Shown one piece after another: positions 14,770 through 21,298 of a stretch of DNA of 64,000 nucleotides (the first letter of the stretch is position 1; the number at the start of each line of letters is the position of its first letter). This DNA is from Nitrobacter hamburgensis X14 (GTDB lineage: Bacteria > Pseudomonadota > Alphaproteobacteria > Rhizobiales > Xanthobacteraceae). The DNA lies in NCBI RefSeq assembly GCF_000013885.1, contig NC_007964.1:2652001-2716000 (forward strand). Reading direction: 5' to 3'. The position numbers were made by a program, and so were the translations under genes. Under the pieces are notes generated by a model. It saw only the letters and a program-made list of their open reading frames with translations, searched no databases and was not told where the DNA came from.

Positions 14770-15285
14770 ATGTCCAAAACGGTCGATCAGGTCATCAGCG
14801 AGCTGGCCGCCGAAATCACGGCGGAAGAAGCGTCGCTGCGAAAGAAGAAAGAGACGGTCAACACGCTCTGCGGCGCTATCGGCCGTCCGCCAGCCTATTC
14901 ATTGGAGAGCGCTGCTACGGCGCTGCCTACTCAGATTCGGTCAGATCAGTTTTACGGCCAGCCACTCGCTGCATCGGTTCGGACGATTCTGGAGATGAGG
15001 CGCGCACAGAACCTCGGCGCGGCAGCTAATCGTGAAATCTACGATTCGTTGGTTGCCGGTGGGTACGAGTTCGATACGAAGTCGGAGGACATCGCGCAAA
15101 AATCTCTGCGCAATTCGCTCGCGAAGAATACGGCATTGTTTCACAAGCTGCCGAACGGCCAATTTGGACTGTTGGCGTGGTACCCGAATGTGAAGAAGCC
15201 AAAAGCTAGCGCAGCCGTTCGCGGCGAAGACGAGATTGAAGAGCCGCCGACGAATGACAATACGGGCGAGTCGATCCTTGACTGA
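14770..15285 (+). CDS. HARE-HTH-like winged-helix protein of the TIR element
   Basis: A 171-residue protein. Residues 1-35 form a charged coiled coil (MSKTVDQVISELAAEITAEE). Residues about 60-140 look like an HB1/ASXL/restriction-endonuclease-type (HARE) winged helix (FYGQPLAASVRTILEMRRAQ through AKNTALFHKLPNGQFGLLAWY). A short acidic tail follows. HARE domains occur in restriction-linked and chromatin-linked proteins as DNA-associated adaptors. The ATG at 14770 is preferred because the coiled coil starts there; ATGs near 14683 give an unconvincing leader. It reads inward from the left TIR. The function within the element is unknown. Confidence 0.65.
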   Translation: MSKTVDQVISELAAEITAEEASLRKKKETVNTLCGAIGRPPAYSLESAATALPTQIRSDQFYGQPLAASVRTILEMRRAQNLGAAANREIYDSLVAGGYEFDTKSEDIAQKSLRNSLAKNTALFHKLPNGQFGLLAWYPNVKKPKASAAVRGEDEIEEPPTNDNTGESILD

Positions 15286-15300
15286 CCGTTTAAACGAAAA

Positions 15301-15320
15301 CCGGACCCGCAAGGGTCCGG
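15301..15320 (+). terminator. GC-rich hairpin after the HARE-HTH gene
   Basis: CCGGACCC-GCAA-GGGTCCGG: a perfect 8-bp stem with a GNRA tetraloop, 15 bp after the stop codon of the winged-helix gene. There is no run of T afterwards, so it is either a weak terminator or an mRNA 3'-end stabiliser. Confidence 0.5.
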
Positions 15321-15571
15321 CTGATCTCTAACCAAGTGCGGCACCCGTTGAAGGCGGGTCGAAAGGTAGGTGGTACATGATAATATAAGGCTATTCAGTA
15401 CCGTCAGAGGCTATCGGTCGCGTTGGCGCGTGACTGGTAGCTTCTGAGACGGGCCGGGGCTGGTGCCGCTAGCTGGATTTCCACCCGCTGCCGGAAATAC
15501 TTCGCACGCGCGATAATATCATCCGCCGCGACATTTACGACAGGCACGCTTACCTCAAAATTGCTAAATTA

Positions 15572-15775
15572 CTATCGGGTGCGCCTGCGAAGTTCCGTAA
15601 GAAAGTCGACTTGGCTTGCCGAAATTTCAGCCCGTTGAAGCCGAGCAGCTTCAAGCCACAAATCTTCGCGTGTTTTCTCGCTGTTATTGTCATTTCGGAT
15701 TTCACTTTCCTGCTTATAAGCATGGGAAGGGAAAGCCTTTGGGGCGAGAAGGCGAAGGTCTGTTGAGTTAGGCAT
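15572..15775 (-). CDS. Small hypothetical protein of the TIR element
   Basis: A 67-residue protein starting MPNSTDLRLLAPKAFPSHAY, with GGAG eight bases before the ATG. The second half is helical and charged (SEKTREDLWLEAARLQRAEI, ending LTELRRRTR). It is transcribed leftward between the two winged-helix genes. An inverted repeat with 8-bp arms (AGGTTCCA and TGGAACCT, 15846-15870) lies about 70 bp upstream of the start and may be a control site. No family is recognised. Confidence 0.5.
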   Translation of the reverse strand: MPNSTDLRLLAPKAFPSHAYKQESEIRNDNNSEKTREDLWLEAARLQRAEISASQVDFLTELRRRTR

Positions 15776-16009
15776 GGTGTCCACTCCAGGTAAGGACACT
15801 ACGATCTGTAGCGGCCGAACGTAAAAAAACAAAAACCAGCCGCAAAGGTTCCAGCTCTCTATTGGAACCTCAACGATTTGAGATGCTTAAGGGAACAGGC
15901 GCAACGAATCAACTCCAAGCATCAAAGATCGCTCAGAATGTCAATGATTCGTTGGAGTGAAGATACCCCTATTCCAATGCGCGAGCAGGTAGGTTTTAGG
16001 ATAGAAGTT

Positions 16010-16471
16010 TCAAGACTGCAACGTCCATCGCAAATTACCCTTGCAATCCCCGAGAGACCGTACCGACCCGCTCTCTTTGAGCATCCGAAGCGCCTTGCTG
16101 ACCCGCCTTGTCAGGTCCGTTACGTACTTACGATCCCGCGCGTCCTGACCGCTCAGCGCAACAATTCCTTGAGCTATCTCTCGGCTTCCTAACGGTCGCG
16201 GCGCATCCCGTAGCTCGTCCAAAATCGCCCGCGTTAGCTCTCCGCGCCCGAACAGGACTTGCCGCTTCTGGCGTGGCATTTCGGCGTCCAGATCGCCGGT
16301 ATAACCGAGCGTCCCTAGCACCCGATCCAGCGCGCTAATGTCGTTTTTGATTTCGGCCATTCGATCGCGGATGCGCTCGGCTTCGTTGAACAGATCGGCG
16401 CGCTTTTTGAGCAAGCCCGAAATGGTGTGCTCGTAGGTATCGGTGCGGGCAAGGCGGATGGAGTCGGACAT
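16010..16471 (-). CDS. Winged-helix hypothetical protein of the TIR element
   Basis: A 153-residue protein beginning MSDSIRLARTDTYEHTISGL. Residues about 20-50 form a coiled coil (RADLFNEAERIRDRMAEIKN). A conserved bridge follows (ALDRVLGTLGYTGDLDAEMP), then a winged-helix domain (GELTRAILDELRDAPRPLGS through DLTRRVSKALRMLKESGSVR). I associate closely similar proteins with many alphaproteobacteria, usually unannotated. The layout (coiled coil, then winged helix) parallels the HARE-HTH protein at the other end of the element, facing it. Its ATG lies 43 bp inside the right TIR. No catalytic motif is visible. Confidence 0.65.
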   Translation of the reverse strand: MSDSIRLARTDTYEHTISGLLKKRADLFNEAERIRDRMAEIKNDISALDRVLGTLGYTGDLDAEMPRQKRQVLFGRGELTRAILDELRDAPRPLGSREIAQGIVALSGQDARDRKYVTDLTRRVSKALRMLKESGSVRSLGDCKGNLRWTLQS

Positions 16472-16513
16472 AGGCAGGAAGGTCGCAAAACGCGGCTCGC
16501 TAGACCATCCATT

Positions 16514-16540
16514 GCTTGGTGAGTTTGCTACCTAATACCG
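16514..16540 (-). repeat. Right terminal inverted repeat (27 bp)
   Basis: Reverse complement of 14519-14545 without mismatch. On the minus strand it supplies the final GIR-stop of the truncated gene starting at 16590. Confidence 0.9.
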
Positions 16541-16590
16541 TTCTTATCCAACTCGAACGGCTGAACGACGTAATAGGTGATCTGGCTCAT
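16528..16590 (-). pseudogene. Truncated phage protein, only the N-terminus remains
   Basis: On the minus strand an ATG at 16590, preceded by GGAGAGTAGAA, reads MSQITYYVVQPFELDKNGIR and stops in the right TIR. The opening SQxTYYVVxPF is, from memory, typical of a small phage protein several times longer. The reading frame is cut after about 17 native codons, the same kind of truncation as at the left TIR. It is far below usual gene length and is called from start signal, opening motif and context. Confidence 0.5.
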
Positions 16591-16771
16591 TTCTACTCTC
16601 CACTTTGATGACCACGATGTTTCTGCCCTCACCGCCGGCATGTCGGCATTCCGAGCAGTGAAACCGCCCCCAGGTATCCCGACCGGGCTCCAATCCGATC
16701 GCTGCCAATGCCTCCGTCGTAATCCGCCTTGCCCGGCCGCAATCCGAGCAATTCAACAAAAACGCTTCCAA
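16544..16771 (-). CDS. Small zinc-ribbon phage protein
   Basis: A protein of about 75 residues with two CxxC pairs (NCSDCGRARR and FHCSECRH) that should bind one zinc ion; the middle is EALAAIGLEPGRDTWGRF. It starts at a TTG (16771) after a weak GGGGCGGG. Its 3' end overlaps the start of the truncated gene at 16590, so the last 15 residues may be partly fortuitous. It is divergent from the Rha/KilAC gene and adjacent to the TIR element. The family is not named; nucleic-acid binding is a fair guess for a zinc ribbon. Confidence 0.55.
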   Translation of the reverse strand: MEAFLLNCSDCGRARRITTEALAAIGLEPGRDTWGRFHCSECRHAGGEGRNIVVIKVESRNEPDHLLRRSAVRVG

Positions 16772-16863
16772 CAGCCCGCCCCGTTTGTTCTTCTTATGTT
16801 CTCATAAAACCTTGATCGCGGACGAGAGTCGAGTCCCCTGATTCGGAGACAGGGCCTGAATGT

Positions 16864-16915
16864 ATTTTCTGATTATCGAAATTTTATAGTTGACTGATTT
16901 TCTGTTTTTCGAAAT
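16864..16915. promoter_or_regulatory. Twin 19-bp operator-like motifs upstream of rha-like gene
   Basis: ATTTTCTGATTATCGAAAT (16864-16882) and ATTTTCTGTTTTTCGAAAT (16897-16915) match at 17 of 19 positions and begin 33 bp apart, about three helical turns. They lie in the A/T-rich divergent region between the zinc-ribbon gene and the antirepressor-like gene. The TTCTG half resembles the repressor operators at 13.5 kb, so the CI-like protein or the Rha-like protein may bind here. Confidence 0.5.
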
Positions 16916-16959
16916 ACTCTTCTCACGATCCAACACCACAGGGACCGGGGAGAGAGTGA

Positions 16960-17724
16960 ATGCGATCCGCAGTATCCGCGCACAGCCAGTCATCGACTGT
17001 CCCGGCGCTTCACCTTCCAGCAACCGCCGCACAGCCCACCCCGTTCGCCACTGGCGTCGCGCCGACGATGTCGAGCCGCGAGATCGCGGAGCTGGTCGAG
17101 AGCCGGCACGACAGCGTCAAGCGCACGGTCGAACGCCTGGTTGAGCGGGGTGTAATCGGTCTTCCACCAACGGTGGAATACCCCGACACGCTAGGGCGGA
17201 AGGCTACTGAGTACCGGATAGGCAAGCGCGACAGCTACATTGTCGTCGCCCAACTCTCCCCGGAGTTCACTGCCCGGCTCGTCGACCGCTGGCAGGAGCT
17301 GGAGTCCACCAGTGGCCGCGCCCTACCGCAATCCTTTGCCGATGCCTTGCAGCTCGCGGCAGACCAAGCGCGTCAGATCGAACAACAGCACACGCTACTC
17401 ATTGAGCAACAGCCTAAGGTCGAGTTTTACGACCAGTTCGTAAAAGCCGATGGCTTGCTCGGGTATCAAGAAGCTGGCACCGCCGCCGGCTGCTACCCGA
17501 ACAAGTTCTGCAACTGGCTGAAGATCGACCATCTGTTTTATCGCGGCAAGAAGTTGATGCCGCGGTCGCAATTCGTCCGCCGTGGTCTTTTTGAGATCCG
17601 GCCAGAACTCGACGCCAACGGCGAGTCGCATCTGCGGGGCTGGGTTACGGCGAAAGGCGTCGAGCATTTTGCAAAGCATGCTCCCGACTGGATTCGGATC
17701 ACCCCGCGGGAGGTGAAGCCGTGA
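16960..17724 (+). CDS. Rha-type regulator with KilAC antirepressor domain
   Basis: A 254-residue phage regulator. The Rha domain begins at about residue 37 (MSSREIAELVESRHDSVKRT, then EYPDTLGRKATEYRIGKRDS and LVDRWQELE near 115). The C-terminal part (YDQFVKADGLLGYQEAGTAA, NKFCNWLKIDHLFYRGKKLM, ending HFAKHAPDWIRITP) is the KilAC/Ant domain. Such proteins counteract the CI-type repressor or control host-dependent growth. A GGGGAGAGAG stretch precedes the ATG, and twin operator-like motifs lie upstream. The next gene overlaps its stop codon. Confidence 0.87.
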   Translation: MRSAVSAHSQSSTVPALHLPATAAQPTPFATGVAPTMSSREIAELVESRHDSVKRTVERLVERGVIGLPPTVEYPDTLGRKATEYRIGKRDSYIVVAQLSPEFTARLVDRWQELESTSGRALPQSFADALQLAADQARQIEQQHTLLIEQQPKVEFYDQFVKADGLLGYQEAGTAAGCYPNKFCNWLKIDHLFYRGKKLMPRSQFVRRGLFEIRPELDANGESHLRGWVTAKGVEHFAKHAPDWIRITPREVKP

Positions 17725-18050
17725 TCGATAAATCCTCAAATCGCGGCGAAGGACCGACCCCGGCCGCCATTCGCGAGGCTGTTGTGGATGCGGCGATGTG
17801 CGGCCTTAGACGCCGTAGAACGCCGTCCCGAAAGAACCCGCTGTATGTGCCGCCGACACCGGCAGACGCTGCATGGACCCACGTCTATGGCACGGCGCGT
17901 GCATTCGTGGAATGGGCGACCGACGCAAACATCAACCTCGCGACCACCGGCCTGCGCGAACGGGATGACAGCCAGGCGTCGAATATCCGCGCGGTTCGGG
18001 ACTGCGCCAACATCTTCCGCGCGCTCGTGGAGCAGATCGATGCTCAATAG
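17721..18050 (+). CDS. Hypothetical phage protein
   Basis: A 109-residue protein starting at a GTG that overlaps the stop of the antirepressor-like gene (GTGA), so it is coupled to it. The N-terminal half is basic (MCGLRRRRTPSRKNPLYVPP); the second half is helical (AFVEWATDANINLATTGLRE, then VRDCANIFRALVEQIDAQ). No family is recognised. It heads a run of coupled small genes reading toward the integrase. Confidence 0.6.
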   Translation: MIDKSSNRGEGPTPAAIREAVVDAAMCGLRRRRTPSRKNPLYVPPTPADAAWTHVYGTARAFVEWATDANINLATTGLRERDDSQASNIRAVRDCANIFRALVEQIDAQ

Positions 18051-18261
18051 GCGCGTCGCGAATTTTACCGAGCTTGTTTGGTCCACGGTCGGCAATAGCG
18101 CTCCTGTCGATAAGCGCAGGATGGAGCTTCTGGGTGCAAGGGGCGTCAGCAGGTTTACACCGTCGGTGGAAACCTCCCACAAGGGCGCCGCGTTGATCGT
18201 CGCCATCGCCCTCTTCATTTCAACCGCCGCACTCTGGTCCGCAATCTTCTGCGGAGCGTGA
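18040..18261 (+). CDS. Small membrane protein, hypothetical
   Basis: A 73-residue protein starting MLNRRVANFTELVWSTVGNS, overlapping the end of the previous gene by 11 nt. Residues 49-69 (GAALIVAIALFISTAALWSA) form one C-terminal transmembrane helix, giving a tail-anchored look with the soluble part in the cytoplasm. No strong ribosome-binding site is present, so coupling is likely. It could be a superinfection-exclusion or other membrane-acting phage protein, but that is speculation from layout alone. Confidence 0.5.
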   Translation: MLNRRVANFTELVWSTVGNSAPVDKRRMELLGARGVSRFTPSVETSHKGAALIVAIALFISTAALWSAIFCGA

Positions 18262-18287
18262 TCGGCGCGTCCGATCGGAGAACAGCA

Positions 18288-19010
18288 ATGCTTCAGCTTC
18301 CACAAAGACCGGCTGAGACTGTCCCTTGTCCGCAAGTCGCCAAACCGGCCGGTGTCGATGCAGTCGATGCGATCTTCGGCACAACGCCGGCTGGCTTCGA
18401 CCTGAACAACCAGCCCATTCCGATGCTGGTCTATTGGCTGAAAAAGGCCAGAGCGAAAGTGGACGGGATCACAGCGGATGCGCTCACAGCGGGCGAATAT
18501 TCCGAAGCTGATCTGGCTGCTGCGATGACGCCCTTCAATCAGATTTTCGACGCCATTGTGAATGCTGAGTGCAACTCGGCTTCTGACGTTGCATGGCAAG
18601 TGCAGGCTGTCGTGGACTACCTTGACTGTCTCGAGACCGACAGCATCGAGGAAGCGGTTGATGCAACTCAGTTTCGGAAAATCGCGGCCAACCTGAAGCG
18701 CGCCACGGCTTTTCGGCAACCGAAGAAGATTCCGGGTAAAGCCTCAAAGGGACGGCGGTTAACGCGCGCGGGGTTACTACAGCGATATCAGTCTTTTCTA
18801 ATCGAGGAACTTTTCACTCTGAGCTGCGAGCTCTATGGCGATCCACAATATGCGCTGCAATACGTTTTATTCGATGACGCGGTGCACAAGGCCCTCAAAA
18901 CAGGGACGCGCAAACGAACTGACGTTTTTCTGGATTCCGTTAGCCTGACTTCACGCGCTCGATCGGTCTTGAAGTCCCTCAAAATCGACACTGAGAATGT
19001 GGGGCGCTGA
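18288..19010 (+). CDS. Unrecognised prophage accessory protein A
   Basis: A 240-residue soluble protein beginning MLQLPQRPAETVPCPQVAKP, preceded by GGAGAACAGCA. It is largely helical, with an acidic first half (AMTPFNQIFDAIVNAECNSA, WQVQAVVDYLDCLETDSIEE) and a basic last third (KKIPGKASKGRRLTRAGLLQ). No catalytic, nucleotide-binding or membrane motif is visible. The next gene starts two bases after its stop and opens with the same five residues (MLQLP), so the pair is a unit. Position between the switch genes and int is where prophages often hold accessory genes. Confidence 0.6.
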   Translation: MLQLPQRPAETVPCPQVAKPAGVDAVDAIFGTTPAGFDLNNQPIPMLVYWLKKARAKVDGITADALTAGEYSEADLAAAMTPFNQIFDAIVNAECNSASDVAWQVQAVVDYLDCLETDSIEEAVDATQFRKIAANLKRATAFRQPKKIPGKASKGRRLTRAGLLQRYQSFLIEELFTLSCELYGDPQYALQYVLFDDAVHKALKTGTRKRTDVFLDSVSLTSRARSVLKSLKIDTENVGR

Positions 19011-19012
19011 TC

Positions 19013-19603
19013 ATGCTGCAGCTTCCTTTTTCCAGTCCCAGCAAAGCCATTCCGACGTCTTCGCCGCCTCTTAAGGACACCACGTTCGACCGCATCCGTC
19101 GTCACAAGGTTCTTGGCGAACAGGTCCTGGCTCTCTCGGAGGCGGAAGATCAGACCATCGCAGCAGCGCAGCAGATTTACGGTAAGCGGCCCCTCGCCCT
19201 CATCGCGTGGCATTACTATTCCGCCATCGGTGGCGATGAGATCAAGAGGGCGCGCCGCGAGTTCTTTGACCAGGGCATGCCTGCGGATGTCGTCGAGCGA
19301 GAGTATCTGGATGCCAAGCGTCGCTACCGGGAACGGAAGGCTGAGTGCCTGCGCTGGAACAAGGCGGCGGGTGTCTACCAGATCGACCGGCAAATCAAAG
19401 CCTTCGTCAAGGAACGTTGGAATATCATCCAGTCGTTCATTGATGAGCCGCCGCGCACCGCGAAAGCAGCGTCAGCGCTGATCTTCTACCTCCTGGAGTT
19501 TTACGATGGGTGTGAGTTCGATGAACTCGCATGCGATTGCCTCCGGGGAATTGCCAAGGTGTTGTCGCCGGACGGTCCACAACGCCTCCATGGAACCATC
19601 TGA
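19013..19603 (+). CDS. Unrecognised prophage accessory protein B
   Basis: A 196-residue, mainly helical protein beginning MLQLPFSSPSKAIPTSSPPL. It has charged helices in the middle (DEIKRARREFFDQGMPADVV, EYLDAKRRYRERKAECLRWN) and a more hydrophobic end (AASALIFYLLEFYDGCEFDE). It directly follows accessory protein A and shares its MLQLP opening. No known motif is found. After its stop, 94 bp without a gene lead to the excisionase-like gene. Function unknown. Confidence 0.6.
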   Translation: MLQLPFSSPSKAIPTSSPPLKDTTFDRIRRHKVLGEQVLALSEAEDQTIAAAQQIYGKRPLALIAWHYYSAIGGDEIKRARREFFDQGMPADVVEREYLDAKRRYRERKAECLRWNKAAGVYQIDRQIKAFVKERWNIIQSFIDEPPRTAKAASALIFYLLEFYDGCEFDELACDCLRGIAKVLSPDGPQRLHGTI

Positions 19604-19697
19604 TGCTGTACGCATGGCCGGCCCGCGATCCGCGACTATCCCCCTCCCCGGTCCCGGAGTCCGGGGGGATTGGTCGTAGGGCCTGTGGATAGCGGAC

Positions 19698-20108
19698 ATG
19701 AATTTTCCGGCACCCGAGACTGTCACGCCAACCACGCCCCTGAGGCTTGAGGTAGCGGCCGAACTGGGCTTCCCTGGCGGGTCGATGACCGCGGCTTCGT
19801 TGCGGCGGCTGGTTGTCGCGAAAAAGCTCGCACACGAAAAGATCGCCGGAAAGTATTTCGTCACCCTGTCGGCGATTGAGGAAATGAGAGCGTTATGCCG
19901 CGTCCCAGCAAAGGCCCCCGACTTGCCCTCCAAAGATCCAGCGACCGGCATCCAACCTGGGTCATCCGAGACGGACAACGGACCCTCGGCACTGGCTGCG
20001 ATGAACGCGATCGCGGAGGGGCTGAAAGAAAACTTGCGGCCTACATCCTCAAAAAGCACAACCCGCAAAAAGCGATCAGCCAAAGTGATCCGAATAGCAT
20101 CAAGATAG
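19698..20108 (+). CDS. Excisionase-like DNA-binding protein
   Basis: A 136-residue protein with an N-terminal winged-HTH-like unit (LRLEVAAELGFPGGSMTAAS, then LRRLVVAKKLAHEKIAGKYF and VTLSAIEEMRALCRV). I associate this pattern with excisionase or MerR-like proteins placed directly before rhizobial phage integrases. The C-terminal 70 residues are Ser/Lys-rich and encoded in another frame over the first 214 bp of the integrase gene. Xis would direct excision with the integrase. The HTH is clear by pattern; the Xis role comes from position. Confidence 0.65.
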   Translation: MNFPAPETVTPTTPLRLEVAAELGFPGGSMTAASLRRLVVAKKLAHEKIAGKYFVTLSAIEEMRALCRVPAKAPDLPSKDPATGIQPGSSETDNGPSALAAMNAIAEGLKENLRPTSSKSTTRKKRSAKVIRIASR

Positions 20109-21097
20109 CGGATGCCCTCGCTGTCGAGATTATGCGCATCGCGGCTTCATCAATGCCGGCGCACCGCAAGCGCGAATTGATCACCGTTTGCCAGAACATG
20201 GGAAACTGGTTTGGTGACCGCACTGTAGGCGACCTCGATGGCGAGTTGCAGCAAGAATACGCCGCGCAGCGCAACGCCTCAGTCATGAAAAAGGTCGGCG
20301 AGAAGCGGATTGTGGTCGGGACCGACCTGCCCGCCCCAAGCGCCGCCTACCGAGATCTGAAGATCCTCGCCGCCGCGATCAACCGGCACATCAAGCACAA
20401 GGTCGGCGGGGTGCAGGCCAAATTCCGGCCGGTGCTGCCGGCGCCGTCGAAGGCGCGCGAGCGCTGGCTGACCCGGGACGAGGCTGCCCGCTTGATCTGG
20501 GCAGCCTGGCGCGCGCGGCAGAAGTCGAACGGGTTCGGCCGGCGCGGCCAGCTCACCGCCCGCCATGTCGCCCGCTATATCCTGGTGGGCATCTACACCG
20601 GCAGTCGGAATGGCGACATCTGCAACGCAGCGGTGATGCCGACGATCGGCCGCGGCTATGTCGATCTCGACAGCGGCATCTTCAAACGGAAGCCGGACAA
20701 CAAGGAGGCGACCAGCAAAAAGCAGCCGACAGTTCCGCTGCCGCCGCGGCTGCTGGCTCACATGCGCCGCTGGAAGCGCCTGGGTATCTCAGAGCATTCG
20801 GTGATCGAATGGCAGGGCCGGCCGGTGTCGGTCGTTAAAGAGGCGTGGGCCACGACCGTAAAGGCGGCAGGGCTCGACACGGACGTGAAGGAGCGTAAGA
20901 TTCTGCGCCATACCCTCCGGCACACGGCGATCACCTGGTATCTGACGCCGGACCGGCGGACCGGCCGGGCCGTCGATATTGAGACGGTGAGCCTTTATTG
21001 CGGGGTATCCGTCGCCACGATCCGGAAGACGTACCGGCACGTCATGCCGGGAACCTTCGACACCTTGCTCGGCGCCGCGCAGACGTTCGGACGTTAA
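19895..21097 (+). CDS. Tyrosine recombinase/phage integrase
   Basis: A 400-residue tyrosine integrase. The N-terminal segment (MPRPSKGPRLALQRSSDRHP ... AERKLAAYILKKH) is typical of rhizobial integrases of this class, supporting the start at 19895 despite the 214-nt overlap with the upstream gene. The catalytic domain shows Arg in GIYTGSRNGDIC, the HxxR box at H339-R342 (LRHTLRHTAITWYL) and nucleophile Tyr380 (IRKTYRHVMP). It integrates the phage at the host attachment site and excises it with Xis. It sits at the right end of the prophage, beside the chromosomal DUF2232-rplI genes. Confidence 0.95.
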   Translation: MPRPSKGPRLALQRSSDRHPTWVIRDGQRTLGTGCDERDRGGAERKLAAYILKKHNPQKAISQSDPNSIKIADALAVEIMRIAASSMPAHRKRELITVCQNMGNWFGDRTVGDLDGELQQEYAAQRNASVMKKVGEKRIVVGTDLPAPSAAYRDLKILAAAINRHIKHKVGGVQAKFRPVLPAPSKARERWLTRDEAARLIWAAWRARQKSNGFGRRGQLTARHVARYILVGIYTGSRNGDICNAAVMPTIGRGYVDLDSGIFKRKPDNKEATSKKQPTVPLPPRLLAHMRRWKRLGISEHSVIEWQGRPVSVVKEAWATTVKAAGLDTDVKERKILRHTLRHTAITWYLTPDRRTGRAVDIETVSLYCGVSVATIRKTYRHVMPGTFDTLLGAAQTFGR

Positions 21098-21133
21098 GGA
21101 TGCGACGAAAGAGGCCGGCCCGCTGAGGCGGCC

Positions 21134-21298
21134 TTACTTCAGCGCATGTTGGTGCTCGACGACCAACACAGCCAGTTTTTCTTCGAAGGCGTGCATGTCT
21201 GCCTTAGTCAGGCAGATGCTGCTCGGATCTGTTAGATCCACTAGAAACCCGCGAATGCGGGCAATCGTTTGACGCAGATTTTCGCATTTACTGCACAT
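21134..21298 (-). CDS. 54-residue CxxC protein next to the attachment region
   Basis: On the minus strand an ATG at 21298, with GGAG seven bases upstream (in GGAGCGGATCG), opens 54 codons: MCSKCENLRQTIARIRGFLV through EKLAVLVVEHQHALK. An N-terminal CxxC and an amphipathic helical body are visible. It converges on the integrase gene, with 36 bp between the stops. No family is recognised. The start signal and protein-like composition support it. Confidence 0.5.
   Translation of the reverse strand: MCSKCENLRQTIARIRGFLVDLTDPSSICLTKADMHAFEEKLAVLVVEHQHALK

Larger units (their letters stand above)
14519..16540. mobile_element. 2,022-bp element bounded by perfect 27-bp terminal inverted repeats, no transposase
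   Basis: The termini begin CGGTATTAGGTAGCAAACTC and continue to ACCAAGC; the left copy is 14519-14545 and the right copy 16514-16540 in inverse orientation, with no mismatch. Inside are two winged-helix proteins and one small protein; no transposase, recombinase or RNA gene is recognised. Genes on both sides end within the repeats, each taking its TAG stop from it. No target-site duplication is evident (left flank ends TTTCAT, right flank starts TTCTTA). It may be a non-autonomous transposon with cargo mobilised in trans, or a segment rearranged by inverted repeats. Confidence 0.7.

Noticed and set aside
15878..16192. Plus-strand 104-codon frame in the TIR element
   Set aside because: It lies mostly opposite the conserved winged-helix gene, has no good ribosome-binding site and resembles no protein type.
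14519..16540. Interpretation of the TIR segment as a phase-variable invertible switch
   Set aside because: No recombinase is encoded beside it, and both outer genes end in the repeat, which fits insertion better. It is not excluded.
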